NCBI RefSeq assembly: GCF_902705885.1
Contig: NZ_CACSIP010000028.1
Location: 1 to 64,000 of the forward strand
Length of the DNA stretch: 64,000 nt
Origin: Mycolicibacterium austroafricanum
GTDB lineage: Bacteria; Actinomycetota; Actinomycetes; Mycobacteriales; Mycobacteriaceae
Direction: 5' to 3'
This document shows positions 23,508 through 33,400 of this stretch, one piece after another (position 1 is the first letter of the stretch; each line of letters starts with the position of its first letter). The translations under genes and the position numbers were made by a program. The notes under the pieces were generated by a model, which was given only the letters and a program-made list of their open reading frames with translations, ran no database searches and was not told the origin of the DNA.

Positions 23508-24710
23508 TCACCCCTGTCGGAGTGTTAGCACGGTGATCTCGCTGGGGGCGAACACCCGGAACGGCGGCCCCCAGAACCCGGTGCCCCTGCTGGTGTAGAG
23601 CTGGGTGCGTTCGCCGTGGGCGCTCAGACCGGCGACCACCGGCTGATCGAGTCGGACCAGGAAGTTGAACGGCCAGATCTGCCCGCCATGGGTGTGCCCG
23701 GAGATCTGCAGATCCACGCCGGCGCTCACCGCGCTGGTGATCTGTTTGGGCTGGTGTGCGAGTAGCAGCACCGGCAACGCGGGATCACAATCTGCCAGCG
23801 CCACCTCAAGATTCTCACCGTGCCCGTCGACGCCGGATGCGTGAGCGGTCGCGTCGTCCACCCCGGCGATCACGAGCTGATCGCCGCCCCGTTCGACGAG
23901 GATGTGCCTGTTGTGCAGCGCATCCCAGCCGATTCGCGCCATGTAGTCCAGCCAGCCCTGCGCCTCGCTGAAGTACTCATGGTTGCCGGTGACGTAGACC
24001 CGCGCGAGCTCACCTCGCGCCGCGGCCAGTGGAGCCACCTGCTGTTCGCGCACCGCCACGGCACCGTCGGCCAGATCGCCGACGTGGCACACGATGTCTG
24101 CGTCGAGCGAGTTGACCCGCTCCGCCACGGCTGCCGACCAGCGGGCTCGGTCGATCGGTCCATAATGGGTGTCGGTGATCATCACCACCCTCAGACCGTC
24201 CAACCCGCCGCCGAGCCTGGAGATCCTGACGTCGACGTTCTTGATCCGTGGCACCCGCATCGCTTCGACGTAGCCCCACACGAGCAGCACCGCGACCACG
24301 ACGAGAACCGAGGCGGCCACCACGCGCGCTCTGAGGGGATCCTCGACGCCCGATGCCAGCAGCCCCAGCCGCAGCAGCAGCGACAGCACCGACCAGACGA
24401 ACAACACCCAGACCACACCCAGCAGTGCGTCGCCGATCCTGGCTGCCCAATCCCGATGCCTCGGGCCGTGTCCGGCGATCACCGCTGCCGGCAACGCCAC
24501 GAATGCAGCCAGGAACACCAGCGAGCCGGCCACCACCACGGCGCCGGGCCATTGCGTTCCCGCCGACAGCAGCGTCCACCACGGCACCCCGAACAGGGTC
24601 ACCATGATCGTGGACACGACGATTCGGCGCAGCCAGCGCCGACGCGACCGCCGTCGCGCGACGGGTCTGGTCTGAACCGAGTGCGACTCTGGCATGGCGG
24701 GGCGCCTCAT
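23508..24710 (-). CDS. Membrane-anchored metallophosphoesterase
   Basis: This 400-aa protein has four to five N-terminal transmembrane helices (about residues 30-150), then a calcineurin-like phosphoesterase domain: ITDTHYGPID, HVGDLADGA, VTGNHEYF and SGHTHGGQIWPF supply the two-metal site. The domain probably faces one side of the membrane and hydrolyses a phosphoester, perhaps of a lipid or a nucleotide. The start at 24710 has a weak ribosome-binding site; ATG 24695 is a possible alternative. Confidence 0.9.
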   Translation of the reverse strand: MRRPAMPESHSVQTRPVARRRSRRRWLRRIVVSTIMVTLFGVPWWTLLSAGTQWPGAVVVAGSLVFLAAFVALPAAVIAGHGPRHRDWAARIGDALLGVVWVLFVWSVLSLLLRLGLLASGVEDPLRARVVAASVLVVVAVLLVWGYVEAMRVPRIKNVDVRISRLGGGLDGLRVVMITDTHYGPIDRARWSAAVAERVNSLDADIVCHVGDLADGAVAVREQQVAPLAAARGELARVYVTGNHEYFSEAQGWLDYMARIGWDALHNRHILVERGGDQLVIAGVDDATAHASGVDGHGENLEVALADCDPALPVLLLAHQPKQITSAVSAGVDLQISGHTHGGQIWPFNFLVRLDQPVVAGLSAHGERTQLYTSRGTGFWGPPFRVFAPSEITVLTLRQG

Positions 24711-24820
24711 TCTCTGTCTGCGGGGTCATCGACGACGCTACCTGCATCCCCGCACCGGCGACTTCGGCGTGGTTCTCGCCGCTCAGCGACGACGAACACG
24801 CCCGAGTCGCGGCGCCTTGG

Positions 24821-25609
24821 TCATCGAGTGCCGATGAAGTTCCACGAACCGGCGAGAACCGCGACGGTGATCGCCGTGGCCGCGACGCCGACGCCGGCGA
24901 GCACCAGGGCGACCTCGCGGACCCCGAAGACCGACGGACGCGCCCAGGTACGGTCGGTGCGCGCCCCGAATCCGCGCGCCTCCATCGCGGTGGCGAGCTT
25001 CGACCCACGGCGCACCGCGAACACCAGCAACGCGAACGCCTGTCCGGCGAAGCGCCGGATCCGGCCGTCGTCACCGATTCCCCGCGCCCGGCGCGCATGG
25101 CCGAGGTACTGCCAGTCCTGGTTGAGCAGTCCGACCAGACGCATTCCGGCGAGCGCGCCCAGCACGAATCGGGCGGGCAGCCGCAGTGTCTGGCCGAGAC
25201 CGTCGGCGAGTTCGGTGGGCTGCACGTCGACGAACAGGAACACCGACGGCAGGGCGATGGCCAGTACCCGTAGAAACGTGGCGACCGCCAGCGTGATCGA
25301 GCCGTCGCTGACGTTCACCAGCAGGAAATGCCAGTACACCGTGCCGCTCGGTTGGCCGTAGAGCAGGATTGTGACAGCAGTGAGTCCCGCAGCGACAACG
25401 ATCAACGCACCGCGAAAAAGCAACGTACGCAACCGAACACCGAGCACCAGGATGAGCACGAGCTCGAGAACGAGCGCGGTCAGCGCCGAGACCCAGTCCA
25501 CGCTGAGCACCAGAGCAGCCGCAATCACCAGGGCGGTGAGCAGCTTGGCGACCGGGTTGAGCGCACGTCCGGCGTCGGAGTCCGGGGGCGCGCCACTGGG
25601 GGCCGTCAT
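24821..25609 (-). CDS. ECF transporter transmembrane (T) component
   Basis: This 262-aa protein has about five to six transmembrane helices and the coupling-helix signature MEARGFGARTDRT that docks on the ATPases, preceded by ARRARGIGDD. It is the shared scaffold of an energy-coupling-factor importer. It overlaps the ATPase gene by 4 bases, making the last gene of a three-gene S-A-T operon. Confidence 0.88.
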   Translation of the reverse strand: MTAPSGAPPDSDAGRALNPVAKLLTALVIAAALVLSVDWVSALTALVLELVLILVLGVRLRTLLFRGALIVVAAGLTAVTILLYGQPSGTVYWHFLLVNVSDGSITLAVATFLRVLAIALPSVFLFVDVQPTELADGLGQTLRLPARFVLGALAGMRLVGLLNQDWQYLGHARRARGIGDDGRIRRFAGQAFALLVFAVRRGSKLATAMEARGFGARTDRTWARPSVFGVREVALVLAGVGVAATAITVAVLAGSWNFIGTR

Positions 25610-27093
25610 CGCGGCGGCTCCACGACGGCTTCGGTTTCTCCCGCGGTCAGTTCGATGTGGTGGTCGGCCAGCAGGTCGACAAAATCGAGGTCGTGGGTGA
25701 TGGCCACGACCGCGGTGCCCCGGTCGGCAATCTCGGCGAGCAGCCGGATCAGTTCCTCCCAGGTGCGCCGGTCCTGCCCGAACGTGGGCTCGTCGAGGAT
25801 GATCAGCTTCGGCGCGGTCGCGAGCACCGTGGCCACCGACAGCCGACGCTTCTCACCTCCGGACAGCGTGAACGGATTTGCCTGGGCGAGGTGGGCCAGG
25901 CGCATCCGCTCGAGGAGCGTGTCGGTGAGCGCGAGCGTCTCCGAACGGCCGCGGCGGAGCGTACGCGGCCCCAGTGCGACCTCCTCTCGCACTGTGCCGG
26001 TGAGGAATTGGTGTTCCGGGTCCTGGAACACGCTGCCGATCCGGCTCAGCAGCTCCCTGGACCGCCAGCGGATGGGTTCGCGACGGTCGGGTTGCGGCGA
26101 CATCGCGACGGCCGCCTCGAGTCGACCTGCCAACGGCGCTAGCAGGCCCCCGACCGTCAGCGCCAGCGTGGTTTTGCCGGCACCGTTCGGTCCGGTGATC
26201 ACCGTCGTTCGGGCACTGGACATCTCGAAGTGCAGCCCGGAGTGGACGGGCATGCCGGCGTGGTGTCCGAACGCCAGCCCGGCAGCCGTCATCAGCGATT
26301 CGGTGTGCACCATCCGACTACGGTTGATCTGCGGACGTGGCGCACCCGGCACCCACACGCCCGAACGCACCAGATGATCGTGCTCACGCCGCAACGTCTC
26401 GTCTGGTGTGCCGTCGGCGAGCACCTGACCATCGGCACCGAGCACGATGACCCTGTCGATGACGGGAAGCCAGGCCTCGGTCCGGTGTTCGATGACGACC
26501 AGCGTCGCCCCCGACTGTTCCACGGTCGCGGCGATCGCGTCGCGCACTTCGATGACACCGGCGGGGTCCAGGTTGGCGGTCGGCTCGTCCAACAGGATCA
26601 GGCCAGGGTTCATCGCGATCACCCCGGCCAGCGCCAGGCGCTGCTTCTGACCGCCGGAGAGCTCCGATGTCGATCTCGACAGCGGCTGGCTCAGACCCAC
26701 CGTGTGCAGCGCCTCGGCGACTCGGGGCCAGATCTGCTCCCGCGGAACGCCGAAGTTCTCCATTCCGAACGCGACGTCGTCACCGACACGCGACAGGATC
26801 ACCTGTGAGTCGGGATCCTGCAGCACCATGCCGGCACGTTCACGCCGCTGCCCGGGGGCTGCCCCGTCGATCAGCAGGCGCCCGGCCTCGTGTCCTTCCT
26901 CGGAACCCCCGAGTAACCCGGCCAGACCGTGCAGGAGCGTCGACTTTCCCGCCCCCGATGGGCCCAGCAGCAGCACCCGCTCGCCAGGCTCGATCGAAAG
27001 GTCGAGGTGGCGCACGGCCCAGTCGGGCCGCCCGGCGTGACGCCAGCCCCAGTCCCGGGCCGTGACGGCGGCCCCGCCGCGGGGTGAGTTCAT
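25606..27093 (-). CDS. ECF transporter double ATPase (A components fused)
   Basis: This 495-aa protein carries two ABC ATPase domains. The first has Walker A LLGPSGAGKSTLL, signature LSGGQKQRL and Walker B LILLDEPTANLD. The second has TGPNGAGKTTLAL, LSGGEKRRL and LIILDEPTFGQD. Both have a complete set, so both should hydrolyse ATP. The fused arrangement is that of the YkoD/EcfA fusion type. ATG 27093 overlaps the stop of the S-component gene (ATGA); the frame runs further upstream to 27414 through that gene and is not used. Confidence 0.92.
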   Translation of the reverse strand: MNSPRGGAAVTARDWGWRHAGRPDWAVRHLDLSIEPGERVLLLGPSGAGKSTLLHGLAGLLGGSEEGHEAGRLLIDGAAPGQRRERAGMVLQDPDSQVILSRVGDDVAFGMENFGVPREQIWPRVAEALHTVGLSQPLSRSTSELSGGQKQRLALAGVIAMNPGLILLDEPTANLDPAGVIEVRDAIAATVEQSGATLVVIEHRTEAWLPVIDRVIVLGADGQVLADGTPDETLRREHDHLVRSGVWVPGAPRPQINRSRMVHTESLMTAAGLAFGHHAGMPVHSGLHFEMSSARTTVITGPNGAGKTTLALTVGGLLAPLAGRLEAAVAMSPQPDRREPIRWRSRELLSRIGSVFQDPEHQFLTGTVREEVALGPRTLRRGRSETLALTDTLLERMRLAHLAQANPFTLSGGEKRRLSVATVLATAPKLIILDEPTFGQDRRTWEELIRLLAEIADRGTAVVAITHDLDFVDLLADHHIELTAGETEAVVEPPR

Positions 27094-27734
27094 CGGAGGT
27101 CGCGTTGCGCCACCCTGCCCGAGTCGAATCGGCTCAGCGCGCCGGTCTTGGCCAACGCCCGCACGCCCAGCCAGGACAGCAGGCCGGCGAGCACGACGCC
27201 GGAGATGACGCCCGAGATCGTGTAGATCACAGCGAACGCGGTGGCCGCGCCCGGGTACCAGAGAATCAGTTCGTTGACGGCCATGGCGAGGCCGGCGGCG
27301 GCTCCTGCCAGCAGCGCCACCGGCAGATTCCACCGGCGGTAGAGGAACAGCGCGAACACCAGCTCGGCAGCCAGGCCTTGGACCAGGCCTGATTCCAGCG
27401 TGAGCACGCCCCACTGGTTGCCGACCAGAGCCGAGACGGTGGCGGCCACCATCTCCCCGTACAGCGCCGCGCCCGGTTTACGGATGACCAGCGCGGTGAG
27501 CACCCCGGCGAAGAGCCACACACCGCCGATACTGGCTTGCAGGCCGGGAAGCAGCGCCGCCAGCGGGGCACCGATCGGGTTGGATGCGATGTTCCACAGC
27601 ACGAAGATCAGCCCCGCCGCCACCGCCAGCACACTCGCGACGACGATGTCGACGACCCGCCACCGCATCGAGCGTGGGCCGGCCGGCGCCGGGTCGTCCA
27701 GCCCAGCCGATGGTTCGGGCTGTCGATCGCTCAC
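27090..27734 (-). CDS. ECF transporter substrate-binding (S) component, YkoE-like (HMP/thiamine)
   Basis: This 214-aa protein with about six transmembrane helices resembles YkoE: VVDIVVASVLAVAAGLIFVL at the N-terminus and GLVQGLAAELVFALFLYRRW in the middle are characteristic. With the fused ATPase and the T component it would import hydroxymethylpyrimidine or thiamine. No TPP riboswitch consensus was found upstream. The GTG start at 27732-27734 is part of an inverted repeat that loops out the ribosome-binding site. Confidence 0.85.
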   Translation of the reverse strand: MSDRQPEPSAGLDDPAPAGPRSMRWRVVDIVVASVLAVAAGLIFVLWNIASNPIGAPLAALLPGLQASIGGVWLFAGVLTALVIRKPGAALYGEMVAATVSALVGNQWGVLTLESGLVQGLAAELVFALFLYRRWNLPVALLAGAAAGLAMAVNELILWYPGAATAFAVIYTISGVISGVVLAGLLSWLGVRALAKTGALSRFDSGRVAQRDLR

Positions 27735-27766
27735 GCGGACTCCTTCACTGACACCGTGGGTGAGCG
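27728..27766 (-). promoter_or_regulatory. Inverted repeat pairing with the start codon of the S-component gene
   Basis: In the mRNA, CGCTCAC (27760-27766) can pair with GTGAGCG (27728-27734), which contains the GTG start. The 25-base loop carries the ribosome-binding site AAGGAG. A 7-bp GC-rich helix here could limit translation of the importer. This is inference from pairing only. Confidence 0.35.
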
Positions 27767-27877
27767 CTCATTATGGACCGCCGCCGGATCCCCGTGTAGG
27801 CGCCGTCGGGTGCGGCCGAGGGAGCATGATGAATTGCAGCGGCGGCCGCTCGCCCGCCCGACCACCCGAGGAGGCTT

Positions 27878-28753
27878 GTGACGGACTGGATAGTCGGGGT
27901 CGCCGGCGCCCTGATCGTGGCCGCGGTGATGCGCGACGTGTTCCACACGTTGTTCCACCCGATCGGTCACGGCAGCATCGCTCCCAAAGTGATGAAGTTC
28001 GTCTGGTGGCTACTGCGGGTGTTCCACCCGGATCGCCGGATCGCCTCGATGACGGGTCCGCTGGGCATCGCGTTGGTGGTGCTGACATGGGGCGCAATGG
28101 CAGTCCTGGGCTGGGCGATGCTGTATTTCGCACTGATGCCGGAGGGTTTCGCCTTCAGCTCAGAACTCAGCCCTGCCGAACGCAACCCGGTGTTCGACTC
28201 ACTGTATGTATCGCTGGTCACCATCGGCACCCTCGGGTTCGGGGACATCGTGCCGACGTTGCCGTGGCTTCGGGTGATCGTGCCGCTGGAGTCGCTTTTC
28301 GGGTTCATGCTGCTCACCGCAGCCGTGTCCTGGGTGCTGCAGATCTATCCCACGCTTCACCGCAGACGCGTGGTGGCGTTGCAACTCTCGACGCTGCGCG
28401 AGGCCCGCCGGGCGCAACCCAGCCTGGGAATAGACAGCGTTCCCACCGGCGTCCTCACCGGGCTGGCCAGCGCGATCGTGGAGGTCCGCAACGATTTCAA
28501 CCAGGACGGGGCAACGTACTACTTCCGCGATCTCGAAGCTGACGCATCGCTGGCCGTGTCGATCCAGTACGCCACCCAGCTCGCCGACGAGGCCGCCGAG
28601 AGCGAGCATCCGCAGATGCGTCTGGCAGGCGCGCTACTCGCGGCCGCGGTCGACAGCCTCGCCGGCCTATTGGACGCGGAGTTCCTGCAACTCGGCGGCG
28701 ACACCGCGGCCGTGATCAAGGCCTACGCCGCGGATCACCGACACCCCGGCTGA
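27878..28753 (+). CDS. Potassium channel-like membrane protein
   Basis: This 291-aa protein starts at GTG 27878 behind GAGGAGG (27868-27874). It has N-terminal helices, a pore loop with filter TIGTLGFGDIVP (Thr115 to Pro126) and a following helix, FGFMLLTAAVSWVLQIYP, so the two-helix K+ channel plan (Ion_trans_2) is present. The cytoplasmic C-terminal 130 residues are helical and not a recognised RCK domain. It is convergent with the CBS-domain gene. Confidence 0.82.
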   Translation: MTDWIVGVAGALIVAAVMRDVFHTLFHPIGHGSIAPKVMKFVWWLLRVFHPDRRIASMTGPLGIALVVLTWGAMAVLGWAMLYFALMPEGFAFSSELSPAERNPVFDSLYVSLVTIGTLGFGDIVPTLPWLRVIVPLESLFGFMLLTAAVSWVLQIYPTLHRRRVVALQLSTLREARRAQPSLGIDSVPTGVLTGLASAIVEVRNDFNQDGATYYFRDLEADASLAVSIQYATQLADEAAESEHPQMRLAGALLAAAVDSLAGLLDAEFLQLGGDTAAVIKAYAADHRHPG

Positions 28754-28758
28754 ACTGT

Positions 28759-30033
28759 TCAGTCGGCGGTGTGTCGAGTGAGTCGGACTCCGGTGACGGC
28801 GTTACTGCTCACCGACGTCACTTCGAGGGTGAAGCCCGGCAGAGCGACGTGGTCGCCCGGGGCTGTCGGGATGCGCCCCAGGTCCGCCACCACCAACCCG
28901 GCGATCGTTGCGAAGTTGCCTTTCGGGACGTTGTCGAGGTCGACGCCGAGGTCCGGCAGGTCGTGGACGGGAAAGGTCCCCGGCAGGAGCAGCCTGCCGT
29001 CGGGCATGGTCTTCACCGACCAGATGTCACGGTCCGCCTCGTCGTAGATCTCACCGACGATCTCTTCCAGCAAGTCCTCGAGTGTGACGATCCCGGCCAC
29101 CCCGCCTCGTTCGTCGATCACCATTGCGAAGTGCTCGTGCGCATCCATGAACGTGCGCAGGGCCGCGCTGACGCGCAGGCTGTCCGGCAACCTGACGACG
29201 GGATGCATCACATCCGCCACGGTGCCCGACGAGCCGAGGAGGTCCCGCAGATGCACGACGCCGAGAACATCGTCGAGGTCGCCGGAGGAGACCACCGGCG
29301 CCCGGACATGACCCGAGTCTGCGAGGTCCCGCCGAGCCTGTGCCACCGGCAGTCCCGCGTGCAATCTCCACACCGCCGGCCGCGGCACCACAACCTCCCG
29401 GAGCAACCGTTCGTGTATCTCCAGCGCTCCGGTGATGATCGTCCGCTGCTCGGTGGACAGGCCGCGGTGGGCGGTGATCAGCTGCCGTAGTTCCTCGACC
29501 GTCAACTCTTCTCTGCCGACGTGTGGATCACCCCCGAGCAATCGCACGACCACGTCGGTGGCCTTGCCCAGGAACCACACCACAGGTCGGGCGGCCACGG
29601 CCAGCACTTCCAGTGGCATCGCCACCACGACGGCCCACCGGCGGGCGTGCTGCATGGCCAACCGCTTGGGTGCAAGCTCGCCGACCACCAGCGTGAGGAT
29701 CGCCACCAGGAGGGTGACCACGGTGATACCCACAGCTTCGGCGGCCTCGCCGAGGAAGGACAGGCGAGCGACAAGCGGTTCCGCCAGCGTCACCGCCGCC
29801 GTGGCCGAGGCGAGGAATCCCGCCAGCGTGATACCCAGTTGAATCGTGGCCAGAAATCGGTTCGGCTCGCGCGCCAGACGCACGACCACACGCTCGCGGC
29901 CCCTGCCGCGGCGTTCGAACTCGCGCAGCTGCCCCTCTCGCAGAGAGATGTACGCGGCTTCGCTTCCGGCCAGCAGACCGTTGACCACGATGAGCACCAG
30001 CACCAGGGCGACCTGCGGCCAATAGTCGGTCAT
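28759..30033 (-). CDS. CNNM/CorC-type transporter (DUF21 + CBS pair + CorC_HlyC domain)
   Basis: This 424-aa protein has an N-terminal DUF21 membrane domain (VNGLLAGSEAAYISLREGQL), two CBS motifs in the middle (APVVSSGDLDDVLGVVHLRD and VIDERGGVAGIVTLEDLLEE) and a C-terminal CorC_HlyC domain. Relatives are Mg2+/Co2+ efflux or Mg2+-responsive transporters. The gene overlaps the CtpF-type ATPase by 4 bases and is third in a USP-ATPase-CNNM operon, which suggests joint ion homeostasis under stress. Confidence 0.9.
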   Translation of the reverse strand: MTDYWPQVALVLVLIVVNGLLAGSEAAYISLREGQLREFERRGRGRERVVVRLAREPNRFLATIQLGITLAGFLASATAAVTLAEPLVARLSFLGEAAEAVGITVVTLLVAILTLVVGELAPKRLAMQHARRWAVVVAMPLEVLAVAARPVVWFLGKATDVVVRLLGGDPHVGREELTVEELRQLITAHRGLSTEQRTIITGALEIHERLLREVVVPRPAVWRLHAGLPVAQARRDLADSGHVRAPVVSSGDLDDVLGVVHLRDLLGSSGTVADVMHPVVRLPDSLRVSAALRTFMDAHEHFAMVIDERGGVAGIVTLEDLLEEIVGEIYDEADRDIWSVKTMPDGRLLLPGTFPVHDLPDLGVDLDNVPKGNFATIAGLVVADLGRIPTAPGDHVALPGFTLEVTSVSSNAVTGVRLTRHTAD

Positions 30034-32735
30034 CTACGGGCCCGAAGCCACTTCTCCGCGCCCACCACCACGCTGACGACCATCGCGATCGCGAAGATGC
30101 GCAACCAGCCACCGGCGTCCAGCGGCGCTGTCTGGAACACCGAGTTCATGGCAGGCAGGTAGGTGATCAGGAGTTGTGCAACGGCTTGCACCATCACCCC
30201 GACAACCAGGAGGCGATTCGTGAAAAGGCCGATGCGCCAGGCTGACTGGGTCAGGGACCGGCAACTGAAGAGGTAGAACGCCTCCACCACGACGAACAGG
30301 TTCAGCGCCGCGGTGCGCGCCTCGGGTAGCGTGGCGCCGTTCGCCAGCTCCCACTCGAACAGCCACCACGAGCCGGCGACGAGAAGTCCGGACACCAGCA
30401 GAATTCGGCCGACCAGGGCGCGAGTGAGCAGCGGCTGACCCGGATCGCGCGGTGGTCGGGTCATCATGCCGGCTTCTTTGGGTTCGAAGGCGAGCATCAG
30501 CCCGAGGGCGACAGCGGTGGTCATGTTGATCCACAGGATCTGGGTCGGCAGGATCGGCAGTGCCGAACCCAGGGCGATCGCCACCAGAATCACCAGTCCC
30601 TCACCGATGTTGGTGGGCAGCGTCCACGTGATGAACTTGGTCAGGTTGTCGAAGACGCCGCGGCCTTCCTCCACGGCGGCTTCGATGGTCGCGAAGTCGT
30701 CGTCGGTCAGCACCATGTCGGCTGCGTCCTTGGCGACCTCGGTTCCGCTCCGCCCCATGGCGACCCCGATGTTCGCCTGCCGCAGGGCCGGCGCATCGTT
30801 GACGCCGTCGCCGGTCATCGCGACGACGTGTCCCCTGTCCTGTAACGCCTCGACCAGTCGCAGCTTCTGCTCCGGAGACACCCGGGCAAAAACGCTCGCC
30901 CGCTCGACGGCGTCCGGGAACTCCTCAGGAGGTAGCGCGGCCAGGTCTGCGCCGGTGAGGACAGCGCGATCGTCGGCCGCGCCGTTGTCGAGCACCCCGA
31001 CGGCACCGGCGATCGCGCTCGCGGTGCTGGCGTGGTCGCCGGTGATCATCTTCACCGCGATACCTGCGGTGTGGCAGGCCGTCACGGCCGGTGTGGCCGC
31101 CGCCCGGGGTGGATCGAGCATGGCCTGAAGTCCGGTCAGAGTCACCGCGCCGGGGAGGGCTTCCTCGCTGAAATCAGCCGGGTCCGCGGGTGTGCGGACC
31201 CCGGTCGCCAACACTCTCAGGCCTTCGGCGGCAAGAGTTTCGACTGCCTTCAGCACGGCCGGGCCGTCGATGGGTTCGATCGCACCGTCGGCGCGCATCT
31301 GGGTGCTGCACAGTTCGAGCATCCGCTCCACCGCACCCTTGACCAGCACGACGTGTCCGTTGCCGGACCTGTGCAAGGTGGCCATGTACTGGCGTTCCGA
31401 GCTGAACGTGATCGTGTCGACACGGGGTTGGGCTTCGACGAGAGCCTCCGGTGTGAAGCCGGCCTTGACCGCGACGACCAGCATCGCCGCTTCGGTGGGG
31501 TCTCCGACGATGTCCCACCGATCGCCGGCCGATGTCAGGACCGCGTCATTGCATGCCGCACCGGAAAGGAGTGTCCATCGCAGGGCGGCATTCGTCTCGA
31601 GGGAGACCGGAGTGCCACTTCGCGACAGCAACGCTCCGTCGGTGGCATAACCGGCGCCCGTCACGACCACCGGCTCGTCGGGAGTCCAGATTTCTCGCAC
31701 AGTCATCTGGTTCTCGGTCAGCGTGCCGGTCTTGTCGGCACAGATCACCGTGGTGCCGCCAAGGGTCTCCACCGCGGGTAGCCGGCGAATGACCGCTCTG
31801 CGCTTGGCCATCCGTGAGACTCCAATGGCCAGCGTGATCGTCACAGCAGCGGGCAACCCTTCCGGGATGGCGCCCACGGCGAGCGCGACCGCCGCCGTGA
31901 AAGTCTCCACCGCATCCTGGTTTCGCAGCAAGCCGATGGCGAATGTCAACGCGGCGAGCGCCAGGATCCCGACGGTGAGCACCCTGCTGAACCGAGCGAG
32001 TTTCTCGGTCAGCGGTGTCGCCAATATCGTCGCGGTACCGACAAGCCGGTGGATCTCCCCGATCTCGGTTTCGGCACCCGTGGCCACCACCACCCCCGCG
32101 CCGGATCCGGCGGTCACCAGGGTCCCGGAGTGGGCCATGTTGTGCCGGTCCGCGACGGGAGTCGCGTCGGGGAGAACGACTTCATTCTTCGCCACGGGCA
32201 CCGACTCGCCGGTCAAGGCCGACTCGTCGACGCGCAGGTCGACCTCTCGGAGCAACCGGATATCGGCAGGCACCTTGTCGCCGGCCTCGACCAGTACCAG
32301 ATCACCCGGCACCAGTTCTTCGGATGTGATGACCCGCTCGTGCCCGTCACGAACCACTTTGGCGTCGGTACGGACCAGCGCGCGCAGGCTCTGTAGCGCA
32401 GCCTCCGCCTTGGACTCCTGAATGAAGCCGACGGCGGCGTTGACGATCACCACGGCAAAGATCACGACGGAGTCGACATACTCGCCCAATAGCGCGGTGA
32501 CGGTGCCGGCAATCAATAGGACGTAGATGAGTGGGTGGTGGAACTGACCCAGGATTCGCAACAGCAGACCAGCTCCCCGCTGTGCGGGAAGGAGGTTGCG
32601 TCCGTACCGTTTCAACCGCTGGGCGGCTTCGTCACCGCTGAGGCCGCGGTGGGGGTCGGTCTCCAAAAGCAGAACGATCTCGTGGCCGGAGATCCCGTGG
32701 TGCGTGCTCGCCTCGAAAGACGTCGGTGCAGCCAT
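30030..32735 (-). CDS. ctpF: CtpF-type P2 cation-transporting ATPase
   Basis: This 901-aa P-type ATPase has an N-terminal cation-ATPase domain, TGES at 175-178, PEGLP at 291-295, DKTGT at Asp334 and MTGDGVNDAPALRQAN in the P domain. These are P2-type features (Ca2+ or Na+/K+-like), and the length is nearly that of M. tuberculosis CtpF (905 aa), a DosR-regulon member implicated in Ca2+ efflux. The ATG shares a base with the USP stop upstream (TGATG). A candidate DosR box precedes the operon. Confidence 0.9.
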   Translation of the reverse strand: MAAPTSFEASTHHGISGHEIVLLLETDPHRGLSGDEAAQRLKRYGRNLLPAQRGAGLLLRILGQFHHPLIYVLLIAGTVTALLGEYVDSVVIFAVVIVNAAVGFIQESKAEAALQSLRALVRTDAKVVRDGHERVITSEELVPGDLVLVEAGDKVPADIRLLREVDLRVDESALTGESVPVAKNEVVLPDATPVADRHNMAHSGTLVTAGSGAGVVVATGAETEIGEIHRLVGTATILATPLTEKLARFSRVLTVGILALAALTFAIGLLRNQDAVETFTAAVALAVGAIPEGLPAAVTITLAIGVSRMAKRRAVIRRLPAVETLGGTTVICADKTGTLTENQMTVREIWTPDEPVVVTGAGYATDGALLSRSGTPVSLETNAALRWTLLSGAACNDAVLTSAGDRWDIVGDPTEAAMLVVAVKAGFTPEALVEAQPRVDTITFSSERQYMATLHRSGNGHVVLVKGAVERMLELCSTQMRADGAIEPIDGPAVLKAVETLAAEGLRVLATGVRTPADPADFSEEALPGAVTLTGLQAMLDPPRAAATPAVTACHTAGIAVKMITGDHASTASAIAGAVGVLDNGAADDRAVLTGADLAALPPEEFPDAVERASVFARVSPEQKLRLVEALQDRGHVVAMTGDGVNDAPALRQANIGVAMGRSGTEVAKDAADMVLTDDDFATIEAAVEEGRGVFDNLTKFITWTLPTNIGEGLVILVAIALGSALPILPTQILWINMTTAVALGLMLAFEPKEAGMMTRPPRDPGQPLLTRALVGRILLVSGLLVAGSWWLFEWELANGATLPEARTAALNLFVVVEAFYLFSCRSLTQSAWRIGLFTNRLLVVGVMVQAVAQLLITYLPAMNSVFQTAPLDAGGWLRIFAIAMVVSVVVGAEKWLRARR

Positions 32736-33367
32736 CAGGTGTTTGCGGCGTCTGGTTCGATGACGAGCACCGGTACCGACGAGTGCTCGATGATGTCAGC
32801 CGACACGCTACCGAGCAGCCGGGTGGACAGGCCCTGGCCGCGGCGGCCGACGATCAGCAGGTCCATATCCTGCTGATCGGCGAATCCGCGTAGCGTCGGC
32901 CCGGGCGCTCCGGCCAGCACCTCGGTGTGAACCACGCCCCAGATCTCAACGCCTTCGGCCAAATCGGTCAGGCGCCGCTCGGCGGCGTCGATGTCGGCAC
33001 TGGAGGCTGATTCGGCCGCTTCGTAGTGCACGACCTCGGCCAGCACCAGCAGGGCGCAATGTGGCCCGAACAGCCGTAGCGCGGTTGCCAGCCCGCGCGC
33101 GGACTCAGCCGACCCGTCGAGGCCCACCAGCACGCGCAATCCCGTTGCGCCCTCAGCCCGTTGTGGCGGCGCACCCTTGGAGCCGAATCTGACCAAGCCG
33201 GGACGGCGTTGCACCCGTTCCACCGCGATCGGCACGAACAACGGCCCCAGGACCACAGCGATCAGCGTCCATAACGGGTCGTGGCCGTGGCGTGCCATCC
33301 ACAGTCCGGACAGCAGTCCGACGAGGATCCAGGCAACGATCAGTGCGACGACCAGTGTTGTGCTCAC
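32735..33367 (-). CDS. Membrane-anchored universal stress protein
   Basis: This 210-aa protein has two N-terminal hydrophobic segments (TLVVALIVAWILVGLLSGLW and PLWTLIAVVLGPLFVPIAV), then a Usp domain: VLVGLDGSAESARGL and the nucleotide-binding GRRGQGLSTRLLGSVSADII (G-2x-G-9x-G-S pattern). Membrane attachment is unusual for Usp proteins. The GTG at 33367 sits behind GGAAAG. It is first gene of the operon with ctpF and the CNNM transporter. Confidence 0.82.
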   Translation of the reverse strand: MSTTLVVALIVAWILVGLLSGLWMARHGHDPLWTLIAVVLGPLFVPIAVERVQRRPGLVRFGSKGAPPQRAEGATGLRVLVGLDGSAESARGLATALRLFGPHCALLVLAEVVHYEAAESASSADIDAAERRLTDLAEGVEIWGVVHTEVLAGAPGPTLRGFADQQDMDLLIVGRRGQGLSTRLLGSVSADIIEHSSVPVLVIEPDAANT

Positions 33368-33400
33368 ACTTTCCACCGTCCCAGACTGACGCGTATCGAG

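Noticed and set aside
27735..27880. TPP riboswitch upstream of the YkoE-like gene
   Set aside because: The conserved CUGAGA and ACC-type aptamer elements are absent; only a simple inverted repeat at the start codon is seen.
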